Source of the DNA: Fictibacillus barbaricus
Lineage (GTDB): Bacteria > Bacillota > Bacilli > Bacillales > Fictibacillaceae
Reading direction: 5' to 3'
DNA length: 64,000 nucleotides
Assembly (NCBI RefSeq): GCF_014635025.1
Contig: NZ_BMCE01000002.1
Coordinates: forward strand, 992,001-1,056,000
This document shows, piece after piece, positions 16,304 through 25,395 of the stretch. Position 1 is the first letter of the stretch. Each line of letters begins with the position of its first letter. The notes below the pieces were generated by a model. It was not told the DNA's origin and did no database searches. It saw only the letters and a list, made by a program, of their open reading frames with translations. Made by a program: the position numbers and the translations under genes.

Positions 16304-16978
16304 TTAATAAATATATCTATATGTCTCTAGATCGCCATACTTGATAACAGTTTTAAATGGTTCCCCACCCTTTTTTTCATTTAAACTAGCTTTTAACTGA
16401 TCAAACTTAATAGAGTAATGCTTTTTGTCTAGGAACCCTACACTTCGTATCGTTGGATGTTCTAAAATCGGTGATAAGTCGCCCTCTAACACATTAGTAT
16501 CAACAAATCGAAAGTCGATCAGATTGGGAAATTCATGAAGAAAATCTAAATTCTCAAGATTCCCGCAAGAATTAAGACATAAAACACGAAGGTTCTTCAG
16601 AGAGAATAACTCCTTATTTGGGCGAAATTTCTTTGACTGATTAATATGCAAATGTTCGATCGTATTAGCTAATTCGGACAATCCTAAATCATCTTGCAGT
16701 TTGGTAGAGTAGTGCAATTCTAATCTCTTTAATTTTGGATATTTTCCAATCCCAATGAAATTATGTATATTAGACCATGTTAAATCAAGATAGGTAATAC
16801 TTAGAGGAATATGTAAATCATCTAAATTAAACATTTTGCTTTTGTAGTGCCTAAGAGTTAAATATTCAATACCTTGCAGATTTGACTGATTTAATTTCAC
16901 TTTTTTTAAATTTAAGTCAGCCTGAAGATCATCAGGTATTTGTTCAAACCAAATCGTATTATTTCTCCAATTTTCCAT
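16304..16978 (-). CDS. Leucine-rich-repeat-like hypothetical protein
   Basis: A 224-aa protein with irregular leucine-rich repeats. Successive segments such as LKKVKLNQSNLQGIEYLTL, ITYLDLTWSNI, LKRLELHYSTKL, IEHLHINQSKK and LRVLCLNSCGNLENL repeat every 22-25 residues. There is no signal peptide, membrane segment or catalytic motif. ATG at 16978 follows AAGGA. Such proteins usually bind other proteins, and some are immunity or surface recognition factors. Base composition is A+T-richer than its neighbours, which may reflect recent acquisition. Confidence 0.6.
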   Translation of the reverse strand: MENWRNNTIWFEQIPDDLQADLNLKKVKLNQSNLQGIEYLTLRHYKSKMFNLDDLHIPLSITYLDLTWSNIHNFIGIGKYPKLKRLELHYSTKLQDDLGLSELANTIEHLHINQSKKFRPNKELFSLKNLRVLCLNSCGNLENLDFLHEFPNLIDFRFVDTNVLEGDLSPILEHPTIRSVGFLDKKHYSIKFDQLKASLNEKKGGEPFKTVIKYGDLETYRYIY

Positions 16979-17116
16979 AGTCCTTCGCACCTACATTTTT
17001 ATTTGCATATATGTTGTATTACGCAATTTAAGAAAAAACACAGCTTGATACGCACGGGGGTCTTGCAGATCTTTTTATATGCTATGTTATTTAATATTGA
17101 TAAACAGAAAAAATTA

Positions 17117-17146
17117 AAGGAAACCCAAACTTAAAAGGTTTCCTAA
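17117..17146 (-). terminator. Hairpin downstream of the DinB gene
   Basis: GGAAACC and GGTTTCC form a stem with a TTTTAAGTTTG loop. It lies 30 bases after the DinB stop on the minus strand, and the T tail is weak. Confidence 0.55.
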
Positions 17147-17173
17147 TCTTTGTTAAAGTAACGAATCAATTTT

Positions 17174-17677
17174 TTAAAGCGGCGGATTTTCCACACCTAA
17201 ATGAGCCCAATCTTCTTTTGGCGGTCCGTAAACCCCAAAAGGTTTTATCCCTGCTTGACGCATAAGTACTGTAATTTGTCCACGATGATGTACAATGTGC
17301 TTGATTAGTCCCATTAGGATTGTAGCATTCGATTCCTGTCTTCCAAAAGCTTGTTGTATTTGCTTTAGAGATTCATCTGTCCATTGTTCTACGATAACTT
17401 TGGATGCATTAATACTTAAACTTTTGAAGGTTTCAGCAATTTCCTTTGCTGTGTTTGGTACGTTTTCTGCATTTTCTATTTGTTTTATCTGCAACCCAAA
17501 ATGAGCTAAATAATCTGGAATATTTGTTGTGAAATGCCACGCAATTCTTCCTAAAGTACGGCCTTCTGGATAAACTTGTTGTTTTAATGAATCATCTGTC
17601 AAACCGTCCAAAACGTTTTGAGTTAATATAGCTTCCTTGTTCCATTCTTTGATGAAGTCTGAAATTGTGACATACAT
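17174..17677 (-). CDS. DinB family protein
   Basis: A 167-aa four-helix-bundle protein of the DinB/YfiT superfamily, which in Firmicutes includes bacillithiol-dependent thiol transferases. The three metal-binding His positions are suggested by GRIAWHFTTN (near residue 50) and LIKHIVHHRGQITVLMRQ (near 130). The start ATG at 17677 follows GGAGGAA. An upstream in-frame GTG at 17692 overlaps that site and is rejected. The gene is monocistronic, and it is one of four apparently intact DinB genes in this window. Confidence 0.85.
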   Translation of the reverse strand: MYVTISDFIKEWNKEAILTQNVLDGLTDDSLKQQVYPEGRTLGRIAWHFTTNIPDYLAHFGLQIKQIENAENVPNTAKEIAETFKSLSINASKVIVEQWTDESLKQIQQAFGRQESNATILMGLIKHIVHHRGQITVLMRQAGIKPFGVYGPPKEDWAHLGVENPPL

Positions 17678-17808
17678 ATATAATTCCTCCACAATCTTTT
17701 TAATATCTTTTTTCAGAAATAAACTTCGATAGATCTAAATTTCGGGTGATAATTCAGATATGGATTATATATTCCAGGTGATAAAGGGGGTTTCCTTCAT
17801 CGATGTGG

Positions 17809-18117
17809 TTATTTCTTCTCCAAATATACAAACTCATCTACTTTGTTCATGGAAGATGAAGCATTTAAAATCTTCCATCCTTTTAAGCGACTCCCACACT
17901 GGAACTTAATAATGTCATCCGATTTCAATCGGATCTCATGTGTAGCGCTCTCCACCCAATCGATCTTAAGCTTTACGACATACTCACCTGGTTCCTTATC
18001 AATATTTATGATTTCTCCATCTTTAATCTCTTCCACTTTGTTGTCATTGATATAAATATCAAATTTTCTCCACTTGCTCATCCACTGACTCTCACGTTTA
18101 AAGACCAATTGAGCCAT
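17809..18117 (-). CDS. Hypothetical protein, small beta-rich domain
   Basis: A 102-aa protein without signal peptide or membrane segment. Alternating polar and hydrophobic residues (WRKFDIYINDNKVEEIKDGE, then PGEYVVKLKIDW) suggest a small beta-sandwich similar to PEGA-like or carrier-type domains. It lies 26 bases downstream of the nucleotidyltransferase gene on the same strand and may be co-transcribed. Function is unknown. Confidence 0.55.
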   Translation of the reverse strand: MAQLVFKRESQWMSKWRKFDIYINDNKVEEIKDGEIINIDKEPGEYVVKLKIDWVESATHEIRLKSDDIIKFQCGSRLKGWKILNASSSMNKVDEFVYLEKK

Positions 18118-18143
18118 GCATTCCCCATCCTTCTCTTTAAAAC

Positions 18144-18971
18144 TTAAAGATTATTACATTCCTTGATCATGTAATTCATAAACTTTAAAACATCCCGTCG
18201 TCTTTTAACTATTGAACCATATAATGAGAACTTATTTCCGTTTCGGATTCGTAAGGCTTCACGAATGATTTTGTGATACTCTTCGGGAACCGTTCGTAAC
18301 GCGTACTCCCCTCCTCCCATTTTTGAAGTAATGTCTTCTTCACGTATGGAATAGTAAAGCCGTGTAACTCCAAGGACTCCCCACTCAATCATCCCACTAC
18401 TCACAAATAGACCCGGAAATTGAAGGGATCTGACACTTTCACACCTTTTCACCCAGTTCAGCCAATAGCCGTTGATGTTTTCGATCAAGCTCGCCTTCAA
18501 TCCTTTCCAGTCCAGAGGTAAACTATAGGTTTCAATTGGAAGTCCCCTCACAACGATGCCGTACATTTTTAACTGGAAGGCATCGATCCAGTTCCTGTGA
18601 AAAAGCCGATATCCTTGAAGTTTTCCTTCGTTAAAATAAGGACATCGCCCGCCTTCGTTAGTCCCTTCAAGATCTTCTCTCCTTACATACATGCCATCTA
18701 AGCCCGGCTTCGGATACTTCCTTTTCATTTCCTGATGAATTTGCCTTAACGCTTCAACCTCGGCTTCTGTAAGCTCCCGTTTTACAACGGCAAAAAAGTC
18801 AATGTCACTTAATCCTTCCTGATGAGCATTTATCGAAATCGATCCAAAAAGATAAAAGGATTCCAACAGGTCAGGCAGTCTTTCGTCTGCGATTTTTAAA
18901 TAATCGTCTAATGCCTCGCTCACTTTTGCCGGTATCTTGTTCGGTTGAATGGTTGAAACAGAATGCTTCAT
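18144..18971 (-). CDS. Nucleotidyltransferase, AadA-like with DUF4111-type C-terminus
   Basis: A 275-aa protein. The nucleotidyltransferase motif FYLFGSISINAHQEGLSDIDFFAVV (near residues 35-60) has the GS-x(n)-DxD signature of the antibiotic adenylyltransferase fold. The C-terminal helical domain (YWLNWVKRC, later GVTRLYYSIREED) matches the DUF4111 region of aminoglycoside 3''-adenylyltransferases. Whether it modifies an aminoglycoside or another substrate is unknown. The preferred start is the ATG at 18971 behind AGAGGG; in-frame ATGs at 18998 and 18992 are alternatives. Confidence 0.75.
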   Translation of the reverse strand: MKHSVSTIQPNKIPAKVSEALDDYLKIADERLPDLLESFYLFGSISINAHQEGLSDIDFFAVVKRELTEAEVEALRQIHQEMKRKYPKPGLDGMYVRREDLEGTNEGGRCPYFNEGKLQGYRLFHRNWIDAFQLKMYGIVVRGLPIETYSLPLDWKGLKASLIENINGYWLNWVKRCESVRSLQFPGLFVSSGMIEWGVLGVTRLYYSIREEDITSKMGGGEYALRTVPEEYHKIIREALRIRNGNKFSLYGSIVKRRRDVLKFMNYMIKECNNL

Positions 18972-19123
18972 AGCCGTTAGCCCTCTTTTCATGAACATTC
19001 TCGTTTATATCATTTTAGCATATTTATCCAGTTGGAAGTTCACGCCAATTTTCTGGTTATTAATACCTTGCATTGGAAAATATAAGATGGAATAAAAACT
19101 TGTTCGATTTGAAGGGGATCGTT

Positions 19124-19249
19124 ATGGTGAAAAAAGTACTTAGTTTCCTTCCTGATCTGAAGGTATTTGTAGAAGGTTTATTCTGTTTTATTGTCCCGTT
19201 CGCGATATCAAAGTTTTTTAAGTGGATCAGTTCGTTGGAGAAAGTGTGA
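19124..19249 (+). CDS. Small hydrophobic peptide upstream of gerA operon (41 aa)
   Basis: The frame begins with ATG at 19124 behind GAAGGGG and ends with TGA at 19247-19249, eight bases before the gerA-type start. The peptide is amphipathic, with one hydrophobic stretch ([17 protein letters not shown]). Some GerA-type operons carry short membrane D-subunit genes. This could be a reduced example, or simply a leader peptide that couples translation into gerAA, which lacks a good ribosome binding site of its own. Confidence 0.5.
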   Translation: MVKKVLSFLPDLKVFVEGLFCFIVPFAISKFFKWISSLEKV

Positions 19250-19256
19250 ACACCGC

Positions 19257-20804
19257 ATGAAAAGAAGAAGAAAATTACTCAGGAATGAAGAACAGCAAAT
19301 TGAAAGTAATGAAGAAACCATTCTATCCTGTTCCGATGAACTAAGCGGGGACCTTTCGATCGATCTAGGCTTTATCCACCAAGAGATTGGACAAAATTCG
19401 GATGTTCATGTCCGTGAGCTAAGGATAGGGCCACGGAATATCAAGGCTGCCATCATTTTTATCGATGGTTTATGTGATTTGGGCCAAATCAACAACAATA
19501 TCCTGAGCAGTTTGATGTCTGTCGAGGATCATGAATGCCGTGATAACGAGTTACAGCCTCCACTCAAAGAACTTATCACTGCTCATAAACTATCGGTTGG
19601 AAAAGTGACTGAGACCACATCCATCAAAACATTAACGACAGACATTATGATTGGTTACGTCGGGCTGCTGGTGGATGGAATGTGTGAAGCCTTTTTACTC
19701 GATGTCGCCCAAGCGAAAACAAGGAACATTGAGGAAGCACAGTCCGAACCATTAGTCCGGGGACCGAGAGTCGGCTTCGTTGAGAATTTGTCGGATAATA
19801 CAGCCCTGTTAAGGAACCATGGCAAAACACAGGACCTCACAATTGCTCGTTTTCAAGTGGGCAGCCGCATAAAAAAAGACCTGGCTGTTGTGTATATAAA
19901 AGGTATTGTAAACCCTGAGCTGCTGGAAGAAGTCAAGCAGAGGATCCAAAAGATCAATATTGATGACTTGCCCGAATCCGGTTATGTGGAACAGCTGATT
20001 GAAGATAATCAATACAGCCCGTTCCCGCAGATCCAGAACACCGAACGGCCTGACCGGGTGATGAGCGCCCTGCTTGAAGGCCGCGTCGGCATCCTGCTGG
20101 ATGGCACTCCTTTTGCCTTGATCGCTCCCGTAACCTTTAACATGTTCCTGCAGTCTCCGGAAGATTATTATGAACGGTGGATCCCTGGCACATTGATTCG
20201 GATGCTGCGCTATCTGGCCACTTTTATCGCGTTGTTCGGGCCTTCTTTATATATCGCCTTCAGTTCGTTTCATCAAGGCTTGATACCTACGAAGCTTGCG
20301 ATTTCTATCGCATCAAGCCGAGAAGGAGTACCCTTTCCTCCTTTGATCGAGGCATTGATCATGGAAGTCTCTATCGAAATATTGCGGGAAGCCGGGCTGC
20401 GTCTGCCGAAGCCGGTCGGACAATCGCTCGGAATCGTTGGAGGCTTGATCGTCGGGGAAGCAGCCGTGCAAGCCGGTATTGTCAGTCCGATCATGGTCAT
20501 CGTTGTAGCGGTTACTGCCATCTCGTCTTTTACACTGCCGCAGTACAGCATCGGAATCACGATTCGCTTTCTCCGTTTCGTTGTCATGCTGCTCTCTGCT
20601 ATATATGGTCTTTATGGTGTGGTGCTGTTCTTTTTGCTGCTTTGCAGCCACCTGGTGAAGCTAAAGAGCTTCCATGTGCCTTACTTAAGTCCTGCAGTAC
20701 CCTATCAGCTAAATGATCTGAAGGACTTTCTGATCCGTGCACCTCTGTCGATGATGAAACGCCGACCAAAGTTTATGCATACACAGGACGATAAAAGGAA
20801 GTAA
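19257..20804 (+). CDS. Spore germination protein GerA family, A subunit
   Basis: A-subunit of a nutrient germinant receptor located in the inner spore membrane (about 515 aa). The N-terminal half is soluble ([24 protein letters not shown]). Signature blocks are [22 protein letters not shown], then [28 protein letters not shown] near residue 240, followed by five or six membrane segments. The C-terminus has the conserved [28 protein letters not shown] loop. ATG 19257 gives a length close to family norms; an upstream frame start at 19191 overlaps the small ORF. It is the first large gene of a gerABC operon. The germinant is not predictable. Confidence 0.95.
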   Translation: MKRRRKLLRNEEQQIESNEETILSCSDELSGDLSIDLGFIHQEIGQNSDVHVRELRIGPRNIKAAIIFIDGLCDLGQINNNILSSLMSVEDHECRDNELQPPLKELITAHKLSVGKVTETTSIKTLTTDIMIGYVGLLVDGMCEAFLLDVAQAKTRNIEEAQSEPLVRGPRVGFVENLSDNTALLRNHGKTQDLTIARFQVGSRIKKDLAVVYIKGIVNPELLEEVKQRIQKINIDDLPESGYVEQLIEDNQYSPFPQIQNTERPDRVMSALLEGRVGILLDGTPFALIAPVTFNMFLQSPEDYYERWIPGTLIRMLRYLATFIALFGPSLYIAFSSFHQGLIPTKLAISIASSREGVPFPPLIEALIMEVSIEILREAGLRLPKPVGQSLGIVGGLIVGEAAVQAGIVSPIMVIVVAVTAISSFTLPQYSIGITIRFLRFVVMLLSAIYGLYGVVLFFLLLCSHLVKLKSFHVPYLSPAVPYQLNDLKDFLIRAPLSMMKRRPKFMHTQDDKRK

Positions 20805-20836
20805 ACACGGAGAATACCTTGAAAGGAGTTATGCCT

Positions 20837-21928
20837 ATGTCTAAACAGCCAATCGACAAGATCACTACACCCCAAACGGTAGTCATCATCAGCAATTTCA
20901 TCTTAGGGATAGGCATATTGACCCTGCCGAGGACGGTAACCGAAAAAGTCAAAACTCCAGATGGCTGGATCACGATCATCCTTGGCGGGATCATTGCGAT
21001 CCTTGTCGCCTTCATCATGGTGAAGCTGGCTGGACGGTTTCCAGGTAAAAGCATCTTTCAGTTTAGCAAAGAAATTACTGGAAAATGGATTGGGGCCATC
21101 ATCAGTTTATGCATCATCCTCTATTATATGGCGCTCGCCAGTTTTGAACTGAGAGCCATGTCCGAGACAACCCGTCTTTTCTTATTGCAGGGTACGCCAA
21201 ACTGGGCGATCATCCTCCCCTTTATTTGGGTGGGGCTCTATCTGATCACAGGAGGCATCAACCCGATCGCAAGGATGTTTGAGATCATTTTCCCTGTCAC
21301 GGTTCTTTTCTTTCTTCTCGTGATGTTTTTAGGGATCAAGGTTTTTGAAGTAGATAATCTCCGCCCCGTGTTGGGGATGGGGCTCGGTCCTGTCATGAAA
21401 GGATTGACCACCACCTCTTTATCTTTTGTCGGTTTCGAGATCATCATGATCATCTTTATGTTCATGAAAGAACCGAATCGTGCAATGAAAGCTACTTTTA
21501 TAGGATTGATCATCCCTCTGGTCTTTTACAGCATCACTTTTGTGATGGTAGTCGGATCATTGACAGTCGATGGCGTCGTAACCCAGACCTGGCCTGTCTT
21601 AACCTTTATCAGGAGCTTTGAGATCCAGGGACTTTTAGTCGAACGATTCGATTCACTCCTCCTTGTTGTTTGGATCATGCAGCTGTTTGCCACTTTTTCT
21701 GTTTGCTATTATGCGGCATCGCTTGGGTTGTCCCAGATGTTCAAGAAAAATATCAATGGCTTTATTTATGGGTTGGCACCTTTGATCTATATCGTTTCAA
21801 TGGTTCCCAAAAACATAAATGAGATGTTTGAGATGGGTTCGATGATCGGAAATTTCACCCTATATTTTTTTAGTTCAGTCCCTGTTCTGCTTCTTCTTAT
21901 CACATTGATAAGGGGGAAAAAATCATGA
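20837..21928 (+). CDS. Spore germination protein GerB family, B subunit
   Basis: An integral membrane protein of about 363 aa with ten hydrophobic segments, from the APC-superfamily group of germinant permease-like subunits. Early residues ITTPQTVVIISNFILGIGILTLPRTVTEKVKTPDGW match the GerAB/YndE/Spore_permease pattern. ATG 20837 is chosen because AAAGGAG (20822-20828) is eight bases away, whereas ATG 20831 is too close. It overlaps gerAC by four bases (ATGA at 21925). It works with the A and C subunits in the spore inner membrane. Confidence 0.95.
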   Translation: MSKQPIDKITTPQTVVIISNFILGIGILTLPRTVTEKVKTPDGWITIILGGIIAILVAFIMVKLAGRFPGKSIFQFSKEITGKWIGAIISLCIILYYMALASFELRAMSETTRLFLLQGTPNWAIILPFIWVGLYLITGGINPIARMFEIIFPVTVLFFLLVMFLGIKVFEVDNLRPVLGMGLGPVMKGLTTTSLSFVGFEIIMIIFMFMKEPNRAMKATFIGLIIPLVFYSITFVMVVGSLTVDGVVTQTWPVLTFIRSFEIQGLLVERFDSLLLVVWIMQLFATFSVCYYAASLGLSQMFKKNINGFIYGLAPLIYIVSMVPKNINEMFEMGSMIGNFTLYFFSSVPVLLLLITLIRGKKS

Positions 21929-23073
21929 AGAAAACAAGCAGGAAAACTTTTACACTAGGGATGGTTTTTTGTATAAACGCTATACTCCTTACAGGCTGCT
22001 GGAGCTATATATCGATCGAGGATGTTAATTTTGTTGCTGGTGCCGCAATCGATGCAGAAAAAGAAGGTAAAATCAGATCCACTCTCCAGTATATCATCCC
22101 TCAAACAGGCGGGGGCGGGCAGTCCATGGGTTCAACCACACAACAAGCCTATATCAATGTAAAAGAGACAGGAGAAGCGCTCGAGCCGATCGGGTGGGAG
22201 ACCACGTTAAAAAGAGAAGGTTCGATATTTGGTGCTCACGAAAAGATCGTGGTGATCGGAGACAAATTAGCAAGAAAGACTAACCTGGAACAGTTGGTCG
22301 ATCTTTATTATCGGGATATCGATATAAGAGGAAGCACCCTAGTGTTTGTTTCAAAGGGAAAAGCAAGCAGCACATTAGAATCAAAGGAACCAAACGTTAT
22401 TCCCTCCTTTCGGATATCTGAAATCGCTAACCAGCAGCTTTCGACCAGAATGATAAAACCCACAACATTGATCCAGGTTCTGGGTTATATGGAATCAGAC
22501 TCAAGCTTCGTGGTTCAACGACTAAGTTCCGAAAATGGAGACACACAGCTCGATGGAGCGGCCGTATTTAAAGGGAAAACGAAAAAACTGATCGGGTTCT
22601 TCACGAAAAAAGAGGTTGAGGGGCTGAATCTGATAACCGGTGACAGCAAAAGCGGTTCAATAAGAGCTAAGACGAAACAGCCAGTCTATTACCAGATCGA
22701 AGGCTTAAAATCAAAGATTATTCCCCATGTTAAGAGTGGCCAAATATCCTTTCAGGTTCAGGTAAATACGGATGGACGCATAGCAGAAGACTGGAAAACC
22801 CCCCTCAATCTGTTCGAAAACAGCGATCTTAAAAAAGTGGAAAAGGACATTCAACAGCAAATTGAAAAATCGATCAGCCATACATTAGATAAGATGCAGA
22901 ACGACCTTGGTGTAGATGCAGGAGGCTTTGGCAACCAGTTAAGGATCCAGCATCCAAGGCTTTGGGAAAGTGTTAAAAAAGACTGGGACAGCCAGTTTAG
23001 AACCGTTCCGATTACAACTAAGGTTGAAGTAAAGATTTCAGACTATGGAATGATCGGTGAGAAAAAGGGATAA
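21925..23073 (+). CDS. Spore germination lipoprotein GerC family, C subunit
   Basis: Lipoprotein subunit of the germinant receptor (382 aa). The signal peptide ends with LLTGCW, giving a diacylglyceryl-Cys. GerC family blocks follow: YISIEDVNFVAGAAIDAEKEG, the LKREGSIFGAHEKIVVIGDKLAR stretch, RDIDIRGSTLVFVSKGKAS near 130, and a C-terminal domain with HTLDKMQNDLGVDAGGFG. It overlaps gerAB by four bases, so it is translationally coupled, and is followed by a strong terminator. The operon is expected to be read in the forespore, but I did not identify a convincing sigma-G promoter. Confidence 0.95.
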   Translation: MKKTSRKTFTLGMVFCINAILLTGCWSYISIEDVNFVAGAAIDAEKEGKIRSTLQYIIPQTGGGGQSMGSTTQQAYINVKETGEALEPIGWETTLKREGSIFGAHEKIVVIGDKLARKTNLEQLVDLYYRDIDIRGSTLVFVSKGKASSTLESKEPNVIPSFRISEIANQQLSTRMIKPTTLIQVLGYMESDSSFVVQRLSSENGDTQLDGAAVFKGKTKKLIGFFTKKEVEGLNLITGDSKSGSIRAKTKQPVYYQIEGLKSKIIPHVKSGQISFQVQVNTDGRIAEDWKTPLNLFENSDLKKVEKDIQQQIEKSISHTLDKMQNDLGVDAGGFGNQLRIQHPRLWESVKKDWDSQFRTVPITTKVEVKISDYGMIGEKKG

Positions 23074-23083
23074 CACCTAATAT

Positions 23084-23112
23084 TAGAGACCCCCCAGAAA
23101 AAGGGGTCTCTA
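23084..23112 (+). terminator. Terminator of the ger operon
   Basis: AGAGACCCC and GGGGTCTCT form a perfect nine-pair stem with a CCAGAAAAA loop, right after the gerAC stop. The T tail is short. Confidence 0.75.
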
Positions 23113-23119
23113 TATCCGT

Positions 23120-23308
23120 TTATTGATTACCCATAGGTTGCTGCTGATCTTGACCAAGTAAGCCAGCGTTTCCCATTCCCATCATGTTGGTTGCAAGAGG
23201 AAGCATGTTTTTCATCTTTCCGCCATTCCCGCTCATCATCTGATACGCTGCGATGCCTACTCCAACTGAAGCAATCACCGGCAAGATCTTATTCATGTTT
23301 GTTCTCAT
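23120..23308 (-). CDS. Small Gly/Met-rich membrane protein (62 aa)
   Basis: Short protein with one hydrophobic stretch (ILPVIASVGVGIAAYQMM) followed by a Gly-, Met- and Gln-rich tail ending in QDQQQPMGNQ. ATG at 23308 follows AAGGAG. The longer frame to 23413 lacks a ribosome binding site. Similar tiny proteins of the form MNK-x-LP-x-ASVGVG occur in Bacillales spore-formers without known function. Confidence 0.6.
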   Translation of the reverse strand: MRTNMNKILPVIASVGVGIAAYQMMSGNGGKMKNMLPLATNMMGMGNAGLLGQDQQQPMGNQ

Positions 23309-23424
23309 GTTAATCTCCTTGAAAATAATATTTGGCCACTTTCGTATGACAAAATTAGTTTGGCTCAAAACCATTATAAAATTTAGGGTGATTCTTTCCA
23401 TTAACCGTTTCATTCCTTATATGC

Positions 23425-23474
23425 TTGACATAAAACCAAAAGGTGTTATATCATAAACGCGAAACCAAATGGTT
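23425..23474 (+). promoter_or_regulatory. Promoter and paired ArsR-type operator sites
   Basis: TTGACA (23425-23430) and TATATC (23447-23452) are 16 bases apart. AACCAAAAGGTG (23434-23445) lies between them, and the palindrome AACCAAATGGTT (23463-23474) lies just downstream. The sites are 29 bases apart, a layout suited to repression by the ArsR protein encoded in the same operon. Confidence 0.6.
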
Positions 23475-23500
23475 ATATATTTTTCTTAGGAGATGATTAA

Positions 23501-23920
23501 ATGTCAACATTGCCAGATATTAAACAAACAGCTGTTTTTAATGCGCCGATCCAAAAAGTGTGGGATACGGTTTCAACTGCTGAAGGCATGTCCGCCTGGT
23601 TCATGCCGAACGACTTTAAAGCCGAAGAAGGCCACGAGTTTCACATTCAATCCCCTTTTGGCCCTTCCCCTTGTAAGGTGCTCTCGATCGATGAACCGCA
23701 AAAGCTTTCTTTTGCATGGGACACGGATGGCTGGGTTATCACGTTCTTACTCGAGGAAAAGGGAGATCAAACCGAGTTCACGCTGATCCATAGCGGCTGG
23801 AAGGACGAAGATGCGATTATCGGAAAAGCGAACGAAAAGAGTTCTGTCATCCGTGACCGCATGAACGGCGGATGGGTTGGCATCGTCAATGAGAGACTTA
23901 AAAAGGCAGTTGAGGGCTAA
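23501..23920 (+). CDS. AHSA1/SRPBCC domain protein
   Basis: A 139-aa Bet v 1-like START-fold protein of the Aha1 C-terminal-like family. The pattern [28 protein letters not shown] at the N-terminus and [33 protein letters not shown] in the middle is typical. ATG 23501 follows TAGGAGATG. The ArsR gene starts on the base after its stop codon, so the two are translationally coupled. AHSA1-ArsR pairs are common in Bacillales; the hydrophobic ligand is unknown. Confidence 0.88.
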   Translation: MSTLPDIKQTAVFNAPIQKVWDTVSTAEGMSAWFMPNDFKAEEGHEFHIQSPFGPSPCKVLSIDEPQKLSFAWDTDGWVITFLLEEKGDQTEFTLIHSGWKDEDAIIGKANEKSSVIRDRMNGGWVGIVNERLKKAVEG

Positions 23921-24250
23921 GTGGCTGCACCAGCTGAGAAGCATGACGTCTTTAAAGCGATCGCGGACCCTACAAGACGTGAAGTGCTAAGGCTGCTTTC
24001 AGAAAATGAGCGGCCCATATCAGAGATCACCTCTCACTTTTCCATGAGCCGGACAGCAGTTACGAAGCACCTTCAGATTTTGGCCGAAGCTGAACTGATA
24101 TCCGGGCGAAAAGAAGGCCGGGAAAAGATCTACCAGCTCCACCCTGAACCATTGAATGAAGTGAAGCAGTGGCTCTCCTACTATGAGAAGTTCTGGAGCA
24201 ACAAACTGTCTATACTTAAGAATTTGGTTGAGGAAGATGGAGATAGCTAA
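23921..24250 (+). CDS. ArsR family transcriptional regulator
   Basis: A winged-helix repressor of 109 aa beginning with GTG directly after the SRPBCC stop. HTH residues KAIADPTRREVLRLLSENERPISEITSHFSMSRTAVTKHLQIL occupy about positions 10-52. There is no CxC metal-binding motif, so it belongs to the non-metal ArsR group that accompanies AHSA1 proteins. Candidate binding sites with the core AACCAAATGGTT lie upstream of the operon. A similar palindrome precedes the other ArsR gene at 29,724. Confidence 0.9.
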   Translation: MAAPAEKHDVFKAIADPTRREVLRLLSENERPISEITSHFSMSRTAVTKHLQILAEAELISGRKEGREKIYQLHPEPLNEVKQWLSYYEKFWSNKLSILKNLVEEDGDS

Positions 24251-24266
24251 CGACTTCTAGACAAAA

Positions 24267-24311
24267 AACAAGCTGATTTTCCTTTGTTGGAGAATCAGCT
24301 TGTTTTTTTTA
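24267..24311 (+). terminator. Strong terminator after the SRPBCC-ArsR operon
   Basis: AACAAGCTGATT and AATCAGCTTGTT form a 12-pair stem followed by TTTTTT. It may also act for the convergent DUF3231 gene. Confidence 0.85.
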
Positions 24312-24314
24312 CTA

Positions 24315-25316
24315 CTATTTTCTGTTTCGTAAGGCTTCCCTGTCCACGTTTTGCGGGGGCTGCTCCAGCCACCTATTTTCAATCATCAATTCAGTCCCAT
24401 CATTCGCAAACTGCAGGATTTCAGCCATAAGCCTCGTGTAATGTCCGCCTAAATCCTTCCTAAGGCTGGTACCGATTGCTGTCCCGTATCCTGCCACACT
24501 AAGCGCGATTAGACTGTCTATTTGAAACATCATTAGCTTATCGGAAAAAGGCGGTTCAATGGATTGTGAGAGCGTGGAGTCCCATGAGCTCGGCAATGGC
24601 ACGCCATCCTTAATCAATATATCTCGAAACACTGTTTCATGCTTCGCAGCGATTTCAGTTCCTCTTTCCATATATTTTCTGACTTTCGGCGATTTGGCCG
24701 TTTGGGAAAAACCACTTATAAATGTTCTTCCGATCGAATTGGTTTCCGTATTTTTAGAAATATGGGCCAGTTCGATCGCTGTTAAAGGGCGATGCCTGCC
24801 CATTAATCCAGACAGAAAAGATTCATCCTGAAGATATTCCGCTTTTTCCATAGGTGAAATAGTCGGAGAACGAACAAATGCCCCTTTTTTTAGCAGCAGG
24901 TCACACGAATCATTGTATAGCTTCATAAACTTTGCGGAAATTTCCGAAAACAGCTCTCTTACATCGTTTCTGGCCAATACTTCAAGTAAAGCAGCCGCTG
25001 CAGCTGTTCCAGCTGCCGCCATGTATTTTATGTATCTCATGGTGAACAGGTCTGAATATAATCGGCTGGCCTTCAGGTTTACATCTTCTTGTGTAAACCC
25101 AATTGGAATAGCATGGTTTTCTTTTTCAAAGATTCCTTTTACTTCGTTCACGACAAATTGACAATTCGTTAAAGCGGTTTGAATGATATCTGTACTGTCA
25201 GGGTCTTCATTTACAGCTGCAAAGTGCTGTACGATGCAATAAGCCATGGAATTCTGCATATAAGCACTCCACAATGCAGCAACCTCCGACGATACGAGCT
25301 TTGCGTTATGTTCCAT
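24315..25316 (-). CDS. DUF3231 family protein
   Basis: A protein of about 333 aa formed by two copies of a ferritin-like helical repeat, the architecture of DUF3231 proteins of spore-forming Bacillales. The first half opens with SSEVAALWSAYMQNSMAYCIVQHF and the second with LTAIELAHISKNTETNSIGRTFISGF. Each half contains a long helix with spaced acidic and His residues (KHETVFRDILIKDGVPLP). ATG 25316 sits 11 bases after GAAGGAG; a TTG at 25325 is closer but less usual. No enzymatic function is established. Some relatives are found in spores, but localisation is not visible here. Confidence 0.85.
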   Translation of the reverse strand: MEHNAKLVSSEVAALWSAYMQNSMAYCIVQHFAAVNEDPDSTDIIQTALTNCQFVVNEVKGIFEKENHAIPIGFTQEDVNLKASRLYSDLFTMRYIKYMAAAGTAAAAALLEVLARNDVRELFSEISAKFMKLYNDSCDLLLKKGAFVRSPTISPMEKAEYLQDESFLSGLMGRHRPLTAIELAHISKNTETNSIGRTFISGFSQTAKSPKVRKYMERGTEIAAKHETVFRDILIKDGVPLPSSWDSTLSQSIEPPFSDKLMMFQIDSLIALSVAGYGTAIGTSLRKDLGGHYTRLMAEILQFANDGTELMIENRWLEQPPQNVDREALRNRK

Positions 25317-25395
25317 TTTACCCAAGACTCCTTCTATTTTTTACTTAGTATGTACAAAATGATCAATAAAATAGATTTCTATGGGACAAAGAAAA

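Noticed and set aside
20177-20716. 179-codon alternative frame within the gerA-type gene
   Set aside because: A +1 shadow of a highly conserved GerA region with locally high G+C; the Arg/His-rich product resembles nothing, and the GerA frame is intact.
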